Assembly: GCA_020634245.1 (NCBI GenBank)
Contig: JACKCC010000026.1
Location: forward strand, 27,158 to 91,157
Length of the DNA stretch: 64,000 nt
Source of the DNA: Ardenticatenaceae bacterium
GTDB lineage: Bacteria > Chloroflexota > Anaerolineae > Promineifilales > Promineifilaceae
Reading direction: 5' to 3'
Part shown: piece by piece, positions 45,748 through 54,616 of the stretch
How positions within the stretch are numbered: position 1 is the stretch's first letter
How the letters are laid out: every line of letters starts with the position of its first letter
Made by a program: the position numbers and the translations under genes
Notes under the pieces: generated by a model
Seen by the model: the letters and a program-made list of their open reading frames with translations, nothing else
Databases searched by the model: none
What the model was told of the DNA's origin: nothing

Positions 45748-48537
45748 TCAGATGGGGGATAAGAATCCCAAATCTCTGGCCCTGGCAACAGCCTGGATGC
45801 GGCTGTTGACCCCCAACTTCCCGTAGATATTCCGCGTATGGGCTTTGACCGTGTTCAGCGCCAGGAAAAGCCGGGTAGCGATTTCCTGATTCGTCAGCCC
45901 TTCGGCTATAAGTTGCAGCACCTCAAGTTCCCGCTCACTCAGTGGCTCAATCCAGTCGAATTCGGAACTTTCAGGCTGTGCAGGGACAGCTTGTTCTGGT
46001 TCAGAAACCGGGAAAGCAGTCAATAATCGACGAACAAAATAGGACGCAATACCTTGAGAAAGTATTTCGTAGAGCAGGCGGGCCATCGGCGCCCCTTCAT
46101 CCACGAAGCGTTGAAAGAAACCCTCCGGCTCAGCCAGGGTCAGGGCGCGTTTCAGAGCGGTGAGCGCCGGAGATTGGCTGCCCTGCGCCGCGAAAGCAAG
46201 CGCCTGCAACGCCAGGATTTCAATGGCACTGCCGGTTCTTTTGCCTTCTTCAGCCGCCTTCAGGAGGCGTTCCAGTAGTTGAACAGCCTCGTTGAGGGCA
46301 TCATCTGCCCGGCTTTGCTCGTATTGGGCGATGAGCACTCTGGCCAGTGTGATGTGTTCAAACTCGCGCAAGTAGCTCAGATCGTCGTCTACCGACAAAC
46401 CTCGTTCCTGGGTCCAGGCCAGCGCTTGATTCAGCCGCCCTTGTTTTAACCAAACGCGCGCTTTCATGGCTGCGATGGGGCGGATTTCTGGCAGAGGCGT
46501 GCGGACATAAACTCGTGATGCCTCATCAAGTAAGTCGAGCGCGCTGTCCAGGTCTCCCATGGAGACATCTACCTGAGACTGGGCAATACACCAACGATAC
46601 CGCCAATCGGGCAGATTCACTTGCTGGCCCAGCTTCTGGCACATTTGCAGGTCGTGCACGGCCGTATCCAACTTCCCCTGCGCCTGATGGATAAGGCTTA
46701 TACCCGAGTAGATGTCTTCTGTGCCTATCGGCAGCGGCGGAACATGCGCTTTTGCCAGCTCTAATCCCCGCTCACAAATACTTTCCGCCCGGCCCAGTCG
46801 CCCCAATGTCATCTGCATATCGGCCAACACAAACGTGCCTGTAATCAAATCACGCGTGTTTTGGAAAAGACCCTCAGAAAATGTCTGATAGGCTGCTGCC
46901 AAATCACCGCTCGCCCAGTAAGCCAATCCAACAAGCCCCGTTACGGCGGCACGATTGTAGGTATCAGCCTCCGGTAAAAGATCAAGGGCACGATTGACGT
47001 AGGTCACAGTCCCGCGAAAATCGCCAACGGTCTGGGCGTGGTAAGCCCGCGCAGTGGCCAATTTTGCCGGCAGCGCTTGAAACTGCGTTTCGTCCGCAAC
47101 AGCCATTTCGGCGGCTGAGGTATCCAGTCGATGGCTGCCATCGGCCGGTTCCAGCCATCGTTCGGCATCAACCAATCGGGCTTCGGCCGCTTCCAGTTGG
47201 CCGGCATTCAACAGGGCCTGGGCCAAGGCGACACAAAGCACGGGTCGTGTGCGAATTAAATCATCGGGCAGGTTTTTCACCCAGCCCAGCCAGGTGATTG
47301 CTCGATAACTGGTGCTCCAATCGGGCCATATTAACTCGGCCAGGTCGGCGGCTCGCCCGTAATCGGCCGCAGCCAGGGCATGGCGGATGGCATCAGCGGG
47401 TTGATTTTGCTGAGCATACCATTCACTGGCACGGCCGTGCAAATCGGGTATCCAATCCGGGTGTCTTTGGCGCAGCTGCTGGCGTAATAAATCGGCGAAA
47501 AGACGGTGGTAGCGATACCAACACCGTTCCTCATCCAGGGGGACGATGAACAGGTTGCCGTGTTCCAACATTTCCAGGGTTGTCCGGCCGTTATTTTTAT
47601 TCGTTAGCGCATCGCAAAGGGGTCCGGTCAAACGATCGAGAACGGCCGTTTTCAACAAAAAAGTCTGCACATCTTCCGGCTGCTGCGCCAGCACTTCCTC
47701 AATCAAGTAATCGAGGACAAAACGATGACTGCCGGTAAAAGATTTGATCCGACTGGCAGCATCATTCCGCCCTTGCATGGATATGGCGGCCAACTGTAAA
47801 CCCGAAATCCAGCCTTCAGTGCGCTCTTCCAGGGCCGCAATGTCGGCCGCAGATAGATTCAAGCCCATCACCTGATTGAGAAATTCGGCCGTTTCGGCAG
47901 AGGTAAACCGTAAATCAGCGGCGCGCAGTTCAAGCAGTTGGCGCCGCCCACGCAGGCGAGCCAGGGGCAAAGCCGGATCGACGCGGGTAATGACAACAAG
48001 ATTTAATTGAGGCGGTAAATGTTCGAGAAAAAAGGTGACGGCTTCATCAACTGGCGGCGATTCGATGACGTGGTAATCGTCGAGGACAAGGACAATGCTG
48101 TCAGAAAGGGCGGCAATGTCGTTAATCAGGGCAGTGAGAATGACCTCGGTTGGCGGCGGCTGCGGGGATTGCAGCATGGTCATTGCCCCTTCTCCCAGAG
48201 GTTTTTCAACTCCTTGAAGGCGGTTGAGCGCGGCGACGAAGTACGTCAGAAAACGGGTCAGGTCGTGGTCGCCCTCATCCAATGAGAGCCAGGCAACTCT
48301 GGAAGGGTGAAGAGAAACTTCTCCTGACCCATCCTTCTGCTTTCTACTTTCATCCTTCTGATGGATCCATTCGCTGACCAGGGTGGTTTTGCCAAAGCCG
48401 GCCGGGGCGGAAATGAGGATTAGTTTGCAAAGCTGGTGCAGGCCCTGATTGAGATGCTGGATGAGGTGCGGGCGAGGGACGAGAAACGGCCGCAAGTGCG
48501 GCACATACAATTTCGTTTGCAGCAAGTCGCCAGACAT
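45748..48537 (-). CDS. MalT-like large ATP-binding LuxR regulator
   Basis: 929 residues. Walker A is ISAPAGFGKTTL (about 42-53) and the Walker B-like element is SIVLVLDDYHVIE, then the STAND-type region with LNLVVITRVDPALPLARLRG. Residues 400-840 are TPR-like helical repeats. The C-terminal LuxR helix-turn-helix reads LSERELEVLQLIAEGLTNQE and LALNTVKAHTRNIYGKLGV. MalT-type proteins bind ATP and an inducer and activate transcription. The C-terminus is nearly identical to the regulator at the right edge. A perfect dyad lies directly before its ATG. The conserved dyad lies behind its stop, ahead of the hydrolase genes. Confidence 0.9.
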   Translation of the reverse strand: MSGDLLQTKLYVPHLRPFLVPRPHLIQHLNQGLHQLCKLILISAPAGFGKTTLVSEWIHQKDESRKQKDGSGEVSLHPSRVAWLSLDEGDHDLTRFLTYFVAALNRLQGVEKPLGEGAMTMLQSPQPPPTEVILTALINDIAALSDSIVLVLDDYHVIESPPVDEAVTFFLEHLPPQLNLVVITRVDPALPLARLRGRRQLLELRAADLRFTSAETAEFLNQVMGLNLSAADIAALEERTEGWISGLQLAAISMQGRNDAASRIKSFTGSHRFVLDYLIEEVLAQQPEDVQTFLLKTAVLDRLTGPLCDALTNKNNGRTTLEMLEHGNLFIVPLDEERCWYRYHRLFADLLRQQLRQRHPDWIPDLHGRASEWYAQQNQPADAIRHALAAADYGRAADLAELIWPDWSTSYRAITWLGWVKNLPDDLIRTRPVLCVALAQALLNAGQLEAAEARLVDAERWLEPADGSHRLDTSAAEMAVADETQFQALPAKLATARAYHAQTVGDFRGTVTYVNRALDLLPEADTYNRAAVTGLVGLAYWASGDLAAAYQTFSEGLFQNTRDLITGTFVLADMQMTLGRLGRAESICERGLELAKAHVPPLPIGTEDIYSGISLIHQAQGKLDTAVHDLQMCQKLGQQVNLPDWRYRWCIAQSQVDVSMGDLDSALDLLDEASRVYVRTPLPEIRPIAAMKARVWLKQGRLNQALAWTQERGLSVDDDLSYLREFEHITLARVLIAQYEQSRADDALNEAVQLLERLLKAAEEGKRTGSAIEILALQALAFAAQGSQSPALTALKRALTLAEPEGFFQRFVDEGAPMARLLYEILSQGIASYFVRRLLTAFPVSEPEQAVPAQPESSEFDWIEPLSERELEVLQLIAEGLTNQEIATRLFLALNTVKAHTRNIYGKLGVNSRIQAVARARDLGFLSPI

Positions 48538-48538
48538 A

Positions 48539-48563
48539 GGGCCATTATAGTAGATAATGGCCC
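48539..48563 (-). promoter_or_regulatory. Perfect dyad with -10-like box at the regulator start
   Basis: GGGCCATTAT, five bases, ATAATGGCCC, directly before the ATG at 48537. On the minus strand it contains TATAAT six bases ahead of the ATG, compatible with a leaderless transcript and autoregulation. No Shine-Dalgarno is visible. Confidence 0.5.
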
Positions 48564-48564
48564 A

Positions 48565-48822
48565 TTAGTCGCCCTCAACCCATCTCACCGAAATCAATGG
48601 TAGGCCCAGTGAGTAAAGCCGACGCAGCATTCCCTGCAAAGCAGCCTGGTCAAGGATGCCGGTCAGGATGGTAATCGGCGAATCACCATCTGCCCTCTCC
48701 ACCGCAACCGTCATCCCTCCGACCCACTCCGCCCAATTCGGATCGAGAAGTCCCGGCACTCTAATTTGATAGGTTACCGGTCGGTGCAGCGTAAGCTTTC
48801 GCCTGCCTTCCTTCGACATCAC
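48565..48822 (-). CDS. Small conserved protein of unknown function (copy 2)
   Basis: 85 residues starting MMSKEGRRKLTLHRPVTYQI. It shares most of its length with the 43003 protein (VTYQI-VPG-LD-WAEW-GGM, LDQAALQGMLRRLYSLGLPL). In both places it lies just downstream of a serine-hydrolase gene or its remnant, and here it precedes the MalT-like regulator by 27 bases. Function unknown. Confidence 0.7.
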   Translation of the reverse strand: MMSKEGRRKLTLHRPVTYQIRVPGLLDPNWAEWVGGMTVAVERADGDSPITILTGILDQAALQGMLRRLYSLGLPLISVRWVEGD

Positions 48823-48909
48823 TTGCCTCTTATATACTCGCCGTGGCCGGTTTCTAACCGCACCGGTTTCTAAACCGCGCCACCTCTGGGTATAAATGGC
48901 CCCAGTCCG

Positions 48910-49105
48910 TCACTCGCCCGGTAAGGAGGCAATGAAATCAGCCACCAGATTAATGTTGGCCTTTTCGTGCTTCCACGCCCGGTCATTATGTTCCAGCCAA
49001 AAAGGATCTCCGGTCACGACAACCACCATGTTAAACTCATCGAGTAAGGCGATAACCTGTCCGCCATACCCCAGCGCCAAGTTATAGTGATGCTCGCCCC
49101 GCGAT
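48910..49105 (-). pseudogene. C-terminal remnant of a third serine-hydrolase copy
   Basis: About 65 codons match the ends of the two hydrolases: GGQVIALLDEFNMVVVVTG and WLEHNDRAWKHEKANINLV, ending ADFIASLPGE. The N-terminal three quarters, with SVTK and YSN, are missing, and the WGHGG motif has become LGYGG. The break falls close to the end of the pentapeptide gene, which suggests a deletion joining the two. Confidence 0.75.
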
Positions 49106-49154
49106 TGACCGGCAGCAGCAGGGCGAGTAACACCATTACAAAGCGTCTTGCCTC

Positions 49155-49712
49155 TCAACTCTTGCGCCGCCGCAGTAAGAGCAGCACGACCAGGCCGACG
49201 ATGCCCACAAAGACGAACGGCAGCCAGGGTGGCGGCTCAATAGGCTCCGGCAGATCGGCCGGCTGCACTTTAGCGTCTTTCCACTCAACCAGCATGGTTG
49301 CATCGGTCGTCCTGGCATTGGTGAAGTCGGCCCCGGTGACGTCAACCGCAATCAGGCGGCTCTTGCTGAGATCGGCTCCGGTCAAATCGGTGTCGTGCAT
49401 GTCAACCGCGGCTAACTTGGCCGCCTGCATGTGGGCGCCACGCAGATTGGCGCTGCGCAGACTGGCGCCGCCGATGCGTGCGCCTTCGAGACGCGCGTTG
49501 GCCAAATTGACGTTGGTCATGTCGGCAAACGCCAGCGTCGCGTTGGCAAGATTGCTGTCGTGCAGGTCAGCCCTCTTCATATTCAAACCCATCAGCTTAA
49601 TACCTGACAGGTCTAGACCGCTCATATCCGCACCCGCTAAATCGCGTTTTTCTTGCAGGCTTTCCAGGATTTGTTCACGAGATTCGAACTTCTTCGTTAT
49701 TGCGTTTTCCAT
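49155..49712 (-). CDS. Pentapeptide-repeat protein with C-terminal membrane anchor
   Basis: The ATG at 49712 has AAGGAG eight bases upstream. 185 residues. Residues about 20-130 are A(D/N)Lxx-type repeats (SGLDLSGIKLMGLNMKRADL, ANATLAFADM, ANARLEGARI), forming a right-handed beta-helix. The tail has PPWLPFVFVGIVGLVVLLLL followed by Arg-Arg-Arg-Lys, a membrane anchor. The function is unknown; some pentapeptide proteins mimic DNA or act in membranes. The start overlaps the end of the GNAT gene by 38 bases. Confidence 0.8.
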   Translation of the reverse strand: MENAITKKFESREQILESLQEKRDLAGADMSGLDLSGIKLMGLNMKRADLHDSNLANATLAFADMTNVNLANARLEGARIGGASLRSANLRGAHMQAAKLAAVDMHDTDLTGADLSKSRLIAVDVTGADFTNARTTDATMLVEWKDAKVQPADLPEPIEPPPWLPFVFVGIVGLVVLLLLRRRKS

Positions 49713-50646
49713 CTTTAACACTCCTTAATTTGTAGCAATCATCAAGGTTGAGAGAGTATCTGTACGCCCGTTTTATGCTTGTCGGGTTCAAAGATTCATA
49801 CAGGAAATTGGAGACATTCGGTTCGGCATGGGAGGCAATTGTCACATGTTCAACCCCTAGATTAGCGAGGCGTTTGAAGCACTCTTTTGCCAACGCTTTT
49901 CCTAAGCCCATTCTTCTGTAATCGGTATGAACGCCCATCGGCTCAATGTAACCAGATTTGGGATCATTTTCTTCGACCCACCCCATGCAGTAGGCAACGC
50001 TTTCGCCCTGGGGATTTACAATCACCAAATCCAGTTCTGCCTGATACTCTGGGGAACTCTGGAGTGAACGCAAACGGGCCTCAGAATAGGAGGGATTGTT
50101 AAAGGCGTTGTGAACCAGCTTGACCCGGCTCTCGTAATTCCCATATTCGGGAAAAGTCAGTAATTTAAATTCCGGCTTGAGGTCGTAGGAAAAATCATAC
50201 GGCCGTAACGTATAAGTTCTGACATTGGCCTCATGACCATCTTCATAAAAGCCGGCGCCCATCAACTGGGCGATCTTTTGTTGGTCATAGGTAAAGACTG
50301 ACGTGCTGATCTTGGTCTTTCCGCGCGCCCAAACATCAAGCCCCCAATTCAATACTTCCGGGAACAGCGCTCCAAAACTCGGATACACCACGATGAAGAA
50401 ATCATCTTCACCGTATTCAGAGATGAATAATCCTACAACCTGGCCCGTTTTAGTTTGCCAATAATGGGCATTGGCTTGAAAGAAATCGACCCCCTTTTCG
50501 GCATGATAATTGTAACGCCACCAGTCCATGCTGCCAGGGTCCCAGCGGTTATCCATGTCGGGACGGTTTTCAATTTCCAGCAAAAGTTTCTTGATTAGGT
50601 TGTATTCAGCATCGCTGTTTGTGAAGGAACAATTGGCAATTTTCAT
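49675..50646 (-). CDS. GNAT-family N-acetyltransferase
   Basis: 323 residues. The C-terminal GNAT domain (about 165-310) has the acetyl-CoA loop in VHTDYRRMGLGKALAKECF, preceded by YCMGWVEENDPKSGYIEPMG. The N-terminal half resembles a second, degenerate GNAT fold (GQVVGLFISEYGEDDFFIVV), as in tandem-GNAT enzymes. The substrate is unknown. It overlaps the pentapeptide gene and lies just before the IS cluster. Confidence 0.8.
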   Translation of the reverse strand: MKIANCSFTNSDAEYNLIKKLLLEIENRPDMDNRWDPGSMDWWRYNYHAEKGVDFFQANAHYWQTKTGQVVGLFISEYGEDDFFIVVYPSFGALFPEVLNWGLDVWARGKTKISTSVFTYDQQKIAQLMGAGFYEDGHEANVRTYTLRPYDFSYDLKPEFKLLTFPEYGNYESRVKLVHNAFNNPSYSEARLRSLQSSPEYQAELDLVIVNPQGESVAYCMGWVEENDPKSGYIEPMGVHTDYRRMGLGKALAKECFKRLANLGVEHVTIASHAEPNVSNFLYESLNPTSIKRAYRYSLNLDDCYKLRSVKDGKRNNEEVRIS

Positions 50647-50657
50647 AAGACACTAGT

Positions 50658-50764
50658 GCAGTTTGGCGCAAATAAACCCACAGTTACGATGGTCGCCCGC
50701 GTCAAACTGCTTAAGTGTTTCACGGCATCCGTTATTTGTTAGTTTATTTACGCCATGAAACACT
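50658..50764. repeat. Two adjacent hairpins at the edge of the IS cluster
   Basis: GCAGTTTGGCGC (50658) pairs with GCGTCAAACTGC (50699), one mismatch. AGTGTTTCACGGC (50714) pairs with GCCATGAAACACT (50752), one mismatch. CACTAGT occurs at 50651 and again at 50761. They may be remains of a small non-autonomous element. Confidence 0.45.
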
Positions 50765-50834
50765 AGTACTTCGTCAAAAAAGTTTTGGCACGTAGAATAT
50801 CTTCCAGAAACACATACCGTTGAAGGAGATGTTC

Positions 50835-51030
50835 ATGGCCAAAAGGTACATCGTCGACCTGACCTAGGTCGAAAAGGAGACATTAGTTGAACTGACTCGG
50901 AAAGGACGTCCGGGCGCACGGAAAGTCAAACGAGCCAATATCTTGTTACTGGCTGACCAGGGCAAGAAAGATGAAGAAATTATTACTACCTTACACACGA
51001 GCCGAAACACAGTGATTCGAACCCGCGGAA
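50835..51030 (+). pseudogene. IS630 transposase, N-terminal fragment
   Basis: Starts at ATG 50835 behind GAAGGAGAT. The translation MAKRYIVDLT is followed by an in-frame TAG (50865), then VEKETLVELTRKGRPGARK and a helix-turn-helix-like segment to NTVIRTR, where the IS3-family element begins. Both the stop codon and the insertion inactivate it. Confidence 0.75.
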
Positions 51031-51151
51031 TGTGTCAATAGTTTTGAGACACGAAAACCGATAAATTAGTGAGCAATCTCTCGCTCACCGGGCTGATGGA
51101 TAAGGGGATAACTCTCCGCTGCGCTGCGAGTTACCCCCTTACCCACAGCCT

Positions 51152-52156
51152 CTACGACGACTGACCATCCCTCTCCAGAGGGGGATTAATCCAGACGGCC
51201 GTTGGCAACTTCGGGGCAACGGGCTGACCCTGCACAAAGCGTTCTGGATACTTCTCAAAAGCGGCCGTTAACACCGCTTGACGCTTGACCCTCAATTCAG
51301 CAGCCTGTCCATAATGAACCGTGGCCGGGGTCATCAGGCCCAGGCTGGTATGCCGGTGCTCATGGTTGTACCAATGGAAGAACGGCCGCGCCCAGGTGCG
51401 GGCATGGTGTAGAGAGCCAAACCGGTCAGGATAATCCGGACGGTATTTCATCGTTTTGAACTGCGCCTCAGAAAAAGGATTGTCATCGGAGGTGTAAGGT
51501 CGGGAATGGCTCTTGCCCACCCCCAGGTCGGCCAGCAGCAGGGCCAACGTCTTGCTAGTCATGGAACTGCCCCGGTCAGCATGGAGAACCAACTGTTCTG
51601 GTTCAATCCCCTGTTTGGTGCAGCTGTCGGCCACCAACTGTTTGGCCAATGATGCCAGTTCCCGCTGAGCGATCAGGTAACCGACCACATAGCGGCTGAA
51701 GATGTCAAGAATGGTGTACATGTAATAGTAGACGTGGGGCACAGGCCCCCGCAGCTTGGTGATGTCCCACGACCACACCTGATTAGGAGTCATGGCCACC
51801 AGTTCTGGTTTCTTGTAGACTGGATGCCGTTTCTGGTTACGCCGTTCGTGTACCTCAGCGTTTTGCCGCAGGATACGATACATCGTGCTCGCCGAGCAGA
51901 GATATTCCCCCTCATCCAGCAGTGTGCCATACACCTGGCGCGGCGAGCTGTCCACAAAGCGCTCACTGTTGAGCATGGCCCGCACCGCTTCCCGTTCCGC
52001 CGGTGGCAGCGCTCGTGGTGATGGGGTTACTGCCTTCGATTCCCGAACTGGCTTTTCCTGCTGCTGCCGGTAGTAGCTGCTACGGGGATAGGCCAGGTGG
52101 CGACATGCCTCCTGCGTGCTGGTCTGTTCAGCCAATTCGGTCACATTCTCTCTCAC
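51152..52156 (-). CDS. IS3-family transposase OrfB (DDE integrase)
   Basis: 334 residues with a GTG start at 52156 that overlaps the OrfA stop (GTGA). After an HTH_21-like N-terminus (LAYPRSSYYRQQQ) comes the rve core: WSWDITKLRGP (first Asp), VLHADRGSSMTSKT (second Asp) and SDDNPFSEAQFKTMKY (Glu). It looks intact, so this insertion may be the most recent of the cluster. Translation by coupling or frameshift from OrfA is possible. Confidence 0.9.
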   Translation of the reverse strand: MRENVTELAEQTSTQEACRHLAYPRSSYYRQQQEKPVRESKAVTPSPRALPPAEREAVRAMLNSERFVDSSPRQVYGTLLDEGEYLCSASTMYRILRQNAEVHERRNQKRHPVYKKPELVAMTPNQVWSWDITKLRGPVPHVYYYMYTILDIFSRYVVGYLIAQRELASLAKQLVADSCTKQGIEPEQLVLHADRGSSMTSKTLALLLADLGVGKSHSRPYTSDDNPFSEAQFKTMKYRPDYPDRFGSLHHARTWARPFFHWYNHEHRHTSLGLMTPATVHYGQAAELRVKRQAVLTAAFEKYPERFVQGQPVAPKLPTAVWINPPLERDGQSS

Positions 52157-52593
52157 GATTCGTCTCCGGTTTCCTGTTCCAGGGTAATCCCCAGTATCTC
52201 GGAGAGTTTTTTTTGCGCCTCGATAATCAGTTCCGCTTTTTCCACCTGTCGGCTCAGTCGGGCATTTTCCCGGCGTAGCCGGCGCATCTCTTCGGCTTCA
52301 GAATTGCTTTTCGGCCCTCGTTTCCGAGGTGCCAACCCCGCCAGTTGTCCGGCTTCTTGCTGCCGTCGCCAGGTGGTCAGGTGGGATGAATACAACCCTT
52401 CCCGGCGCAACAATCTGCCAATACCTCCCGGTTGCTCCCGGCACTTTTCAGCTTCTTCCAGAACCCACAGTTTGTAGGCGGCCGTGAAGGTGCGTCTTTC
52501 TGCTTTGGGCGTCCGGGGCAGTACCTCTGGATCAGGCCGGTTGTCGGCACCTATGCCATTTTTGTTGAGTTTCTCTCCATTCTTTTGTGTCAT
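52153..52593 (-). CDS. IS3-family transposase OrfA (helix-turn-helix)
   Basis: The ATG at 52593 has GAGG upstream. 146 residues: TAAYKLWVLEEAEKCREQPG and LLRREGLYSSHLTTWRRQQ form the HTH_Tnp_1-like DNA-binding region, followed by a leucine-zipper-like coiled coil (RRLRRENARLSRQVEKAELI). It binds the element ends and cooperates with OrfB. Confidence 0.88.
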   Translation of the reverse strand: MTQKNGEKLNKNGIGADNRPDPEVLPRTPKAERRTFTAAYKLWVLEEAEKCREQPGGIGRLLRREGLYSSHLTTWRRQQEAGQLAGLAPRKRGPKSNSEAEEMRRLRRENARLSRQVEKAELIIEAQKKLSEILGITLEQETGDES

Positions 52594-52663
52594 GATGTTC
52601 CTCTTCGCCCTCAAATTCTACACTAAATTCTGAGTATGAAGTGTCCCACCCTATATTGACACA

Positions 52664-53601
52664 ATGGGCCGGCGCAGATATGTGGCCGGAGGATTAACTC
52701 TGGCGCTAAATGAACGCTCGCGTGCAGGACGCCTACCTAAGATCAATGATAAAGTTGAAACCATCTTGACAACTCTAGCCCAAAGCCAACCGCCTGATGG
52801 TCGTAAACGCTGGACTTTGCAGCTCTTGGCAGATCGGTTGGTGACCCTAACCCATTTGGATAGCCTTTCATATGAAGCCATCCGCTTGGTGTTAAAAAAA
52901 ACGACCTCAAGCCCTGGGTACGGCAAAAATGGTGCATTCCGACGGTCATTGGGGCTGAATTCGTCTGGCGGATGGAAGACATCTTGGATTTGTATGCCGA
53001 ACCTTACCAAGCTGCCTATCCAGTAGTTTGCTTTGATGAGATTCCTTATCAGTTGGTCAGCGAAACTCGAAAGCCTTTGCCGCTTCGGTCGGGAAAACCA
53101 GTTCGTTATGACTACGAATATCGTCGCGAAGGAACCTGCAACCTGTTCATGTTTCTGGAACCGCTGGCTGGTTGGCGACAGGTAAAAGTAACTGCGCGGC
53201 GGACCAAACAAGACTTCGCCGTTTGCATGAATGAAATGATTGAAGACTATTGGCCTGAAGCCCAAAAGGTCCGGGTTGTTTTGGACAATCTCAACACCCA
53301 CACGCCAGCTTCGCTGTATGAGAAATATCGGCCAGAAGAGGCCCGAGAGTTGGTGCGAAAGTTGGAGTTCCATCACACACCTAAACATAGCAGTTGGTTG
53401 AATATGGCCGAAGTAGAAATTTCTGTTTTGACAGGACAGTGCTTAGACCGCCGCATTGGCAGCACGGAAGCGTTAAAAAACGAGATCGGTGCCTGGGAAA
53501 CTGAGCGCAATGAGCGCAGAGCCAAGATTGATTGGCGCTTCACAATTCCCAATGCCAGAGACAAACTAAAGCGCTTATATCCTGTGGTTAATGAACGGTG
53601 A
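52664..53601 (+). pseudogene. IS630 transposase, C-terminal part with frameshift
   Basis: Continues the transposase after the IS3 insert (RRRYVAGGLTLALNE, LLADRLVTLTHLDSLSYEAI). The frame changes at an A8 run (52894-52901): reading LVLKK then NDLKPWVRQKWCIPTVIGAE in the second frame restores the family sequence. DDE residues are in VVCFDEIPYQLV, VRVVLDNLNTH and SSWLNMAEVEI. The A8 run may be a mutation or a programmed slip site, as known in some IS630 members. Confidence 0.8.
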
Positions 53602-53672
53602 ATTGTCATCGTTTACGTACCAAAACTTTTTTGATGAGCTACTAGTCGCTTTATGATGATTTGTGGCACTGG

Positions 53673-54616
53673 TCAGTTGAATGGGAATGTCTGAATCGTC
53701 AACAACTGAGCCCAAGACAACCCCGTGGCGAAGATGCCTAAAGCAACAGCCGGGACCACCTTCGTCGTAAAATGGGGACGAATAAAATTGTGCAGCAACC
53801 AGTGAACGTCCAAGCGACGCTGCAACGCACTTTTCAATTTAGCATACGTATTGGCCTTACGGCGGAAACAAGCCAACTGTCGCCTGAGTGCGCTGTTGAA
53901 TGCTTCCACATGATTGGCATGAATCGCCGTTTCTGCCAGATTCTGTACCGTTCGGGGATGTTCTCGTTGTGGCGCTTCATATTTAGGGCGAGCAGAATGA
54001 GGCGATAATCCTTTGTTTTTCAGGCGCACTTTAACCCCTTCAGGCAGCGTTTGGGCGGGTCGGCCCGGTTTACCGGTGTACAGCGCCCGACAACAAGCGG
54101 CAAAGAGCAAGTTGCCATAGCGTCGTTCGCCATCGGTGAGCAACGCGAGGTCTTGCGTTTGGGCCATGACCTGACATATGTCATGAATGGCTTGAGTGAA
54201 CAATTCCTGGTCCCGTTGACCACATTGGAGCGTCCAGAGAAAACGACTGGCGCGTTCCATGATGACCACCGTCCAACCTTCGGATTCAGATGGTGGTCGA
54301 TTATGATGGACTTTGGTGTACAGTTCATCCCCTTCCAGGATTTGTTGCAGAAACTGATGACATAGACTGTACAAAAGCAATACATGTTTGACAGCCGACA
54401 AGCGCCGTTCCCACTCCTTGATGCTGTTTTTGGACACGTTGAAGGTTCGACAAGCGGCGTTGATGCCTAATCCTTCGTGAATGGCTGTCAAAATTTGTTG
54501 AATGCGGCTCAGCGGTGTCCGCAAACCCGCCAGGGGCATTCCCCTGGTTTCCGAGAAGTAGTGGTCACAAGTGTGACAATGAAGTATTTGACGTACCTGG
54601 CCGCTTTGGACAGTAT
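53673..54616 (-). pseudogene. IS1-like transposase, main part
   Basis: Zinc-finger half CHTCDHYFSETRG, then a helix-turn-helix (GINAACRTFNVSKNSIKEWE) and the catalytic region GDELYTKVH, WTVVIMERASRFLWTLQCGQ and HANHVEAFNSALRR. This resembles InsA plus InsB of IS1 fused in one frame. The N-terminus with the first Cys pair lies beyond the IS982 insertion at 55667-55731. Joining the parts across one copy of the GTAT duplication gives an uninterrupted frame. Confidence 0.75.

Larger units (their letters stand above)
51031..52663 (-). mobile_element. IS3-family element inserted in IS630
   Basis: Ends are TGTGTCAATAG at the left and, reverse-complemented, TGTGTCAATAT at the right, with GAGACAC or GGGACAC further in. 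It is 1,633 bases long with two overlapping ORFs on the minus strand. No clear target duplication is visible. It carries one ACGGCCGT copy. Confidence 0.85.
50766..53642 (+). mobile_element. IS630-family element interrupted by an IS3-family element
   Basis: Terminal repeats: GTACTTCGTCAAAAAAGTTT at the left and, reverse-complemented, GTAGCTCATCAAAAAAGTTT at the right, both continuing TGG(C/T)ACGTA. Flanking TA dinucleotides (50764-50765 and 53643-53644) fit the IS630 target duplication. Without the insert the element is about 1.24 kb. Confidence 0.8.

Noticed and set aside
49087..49728. A plus-strand ORF opposite the pentapeptide gene
   Set aside because: It is the complement of pentapeptide repeats, which themselves give regular open antisense frames.
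51022..52675. Target-site duplication of the IS3-family element
   Set aside because: The bases flanking the two ends do not match over three or four positions, so none is claimed.
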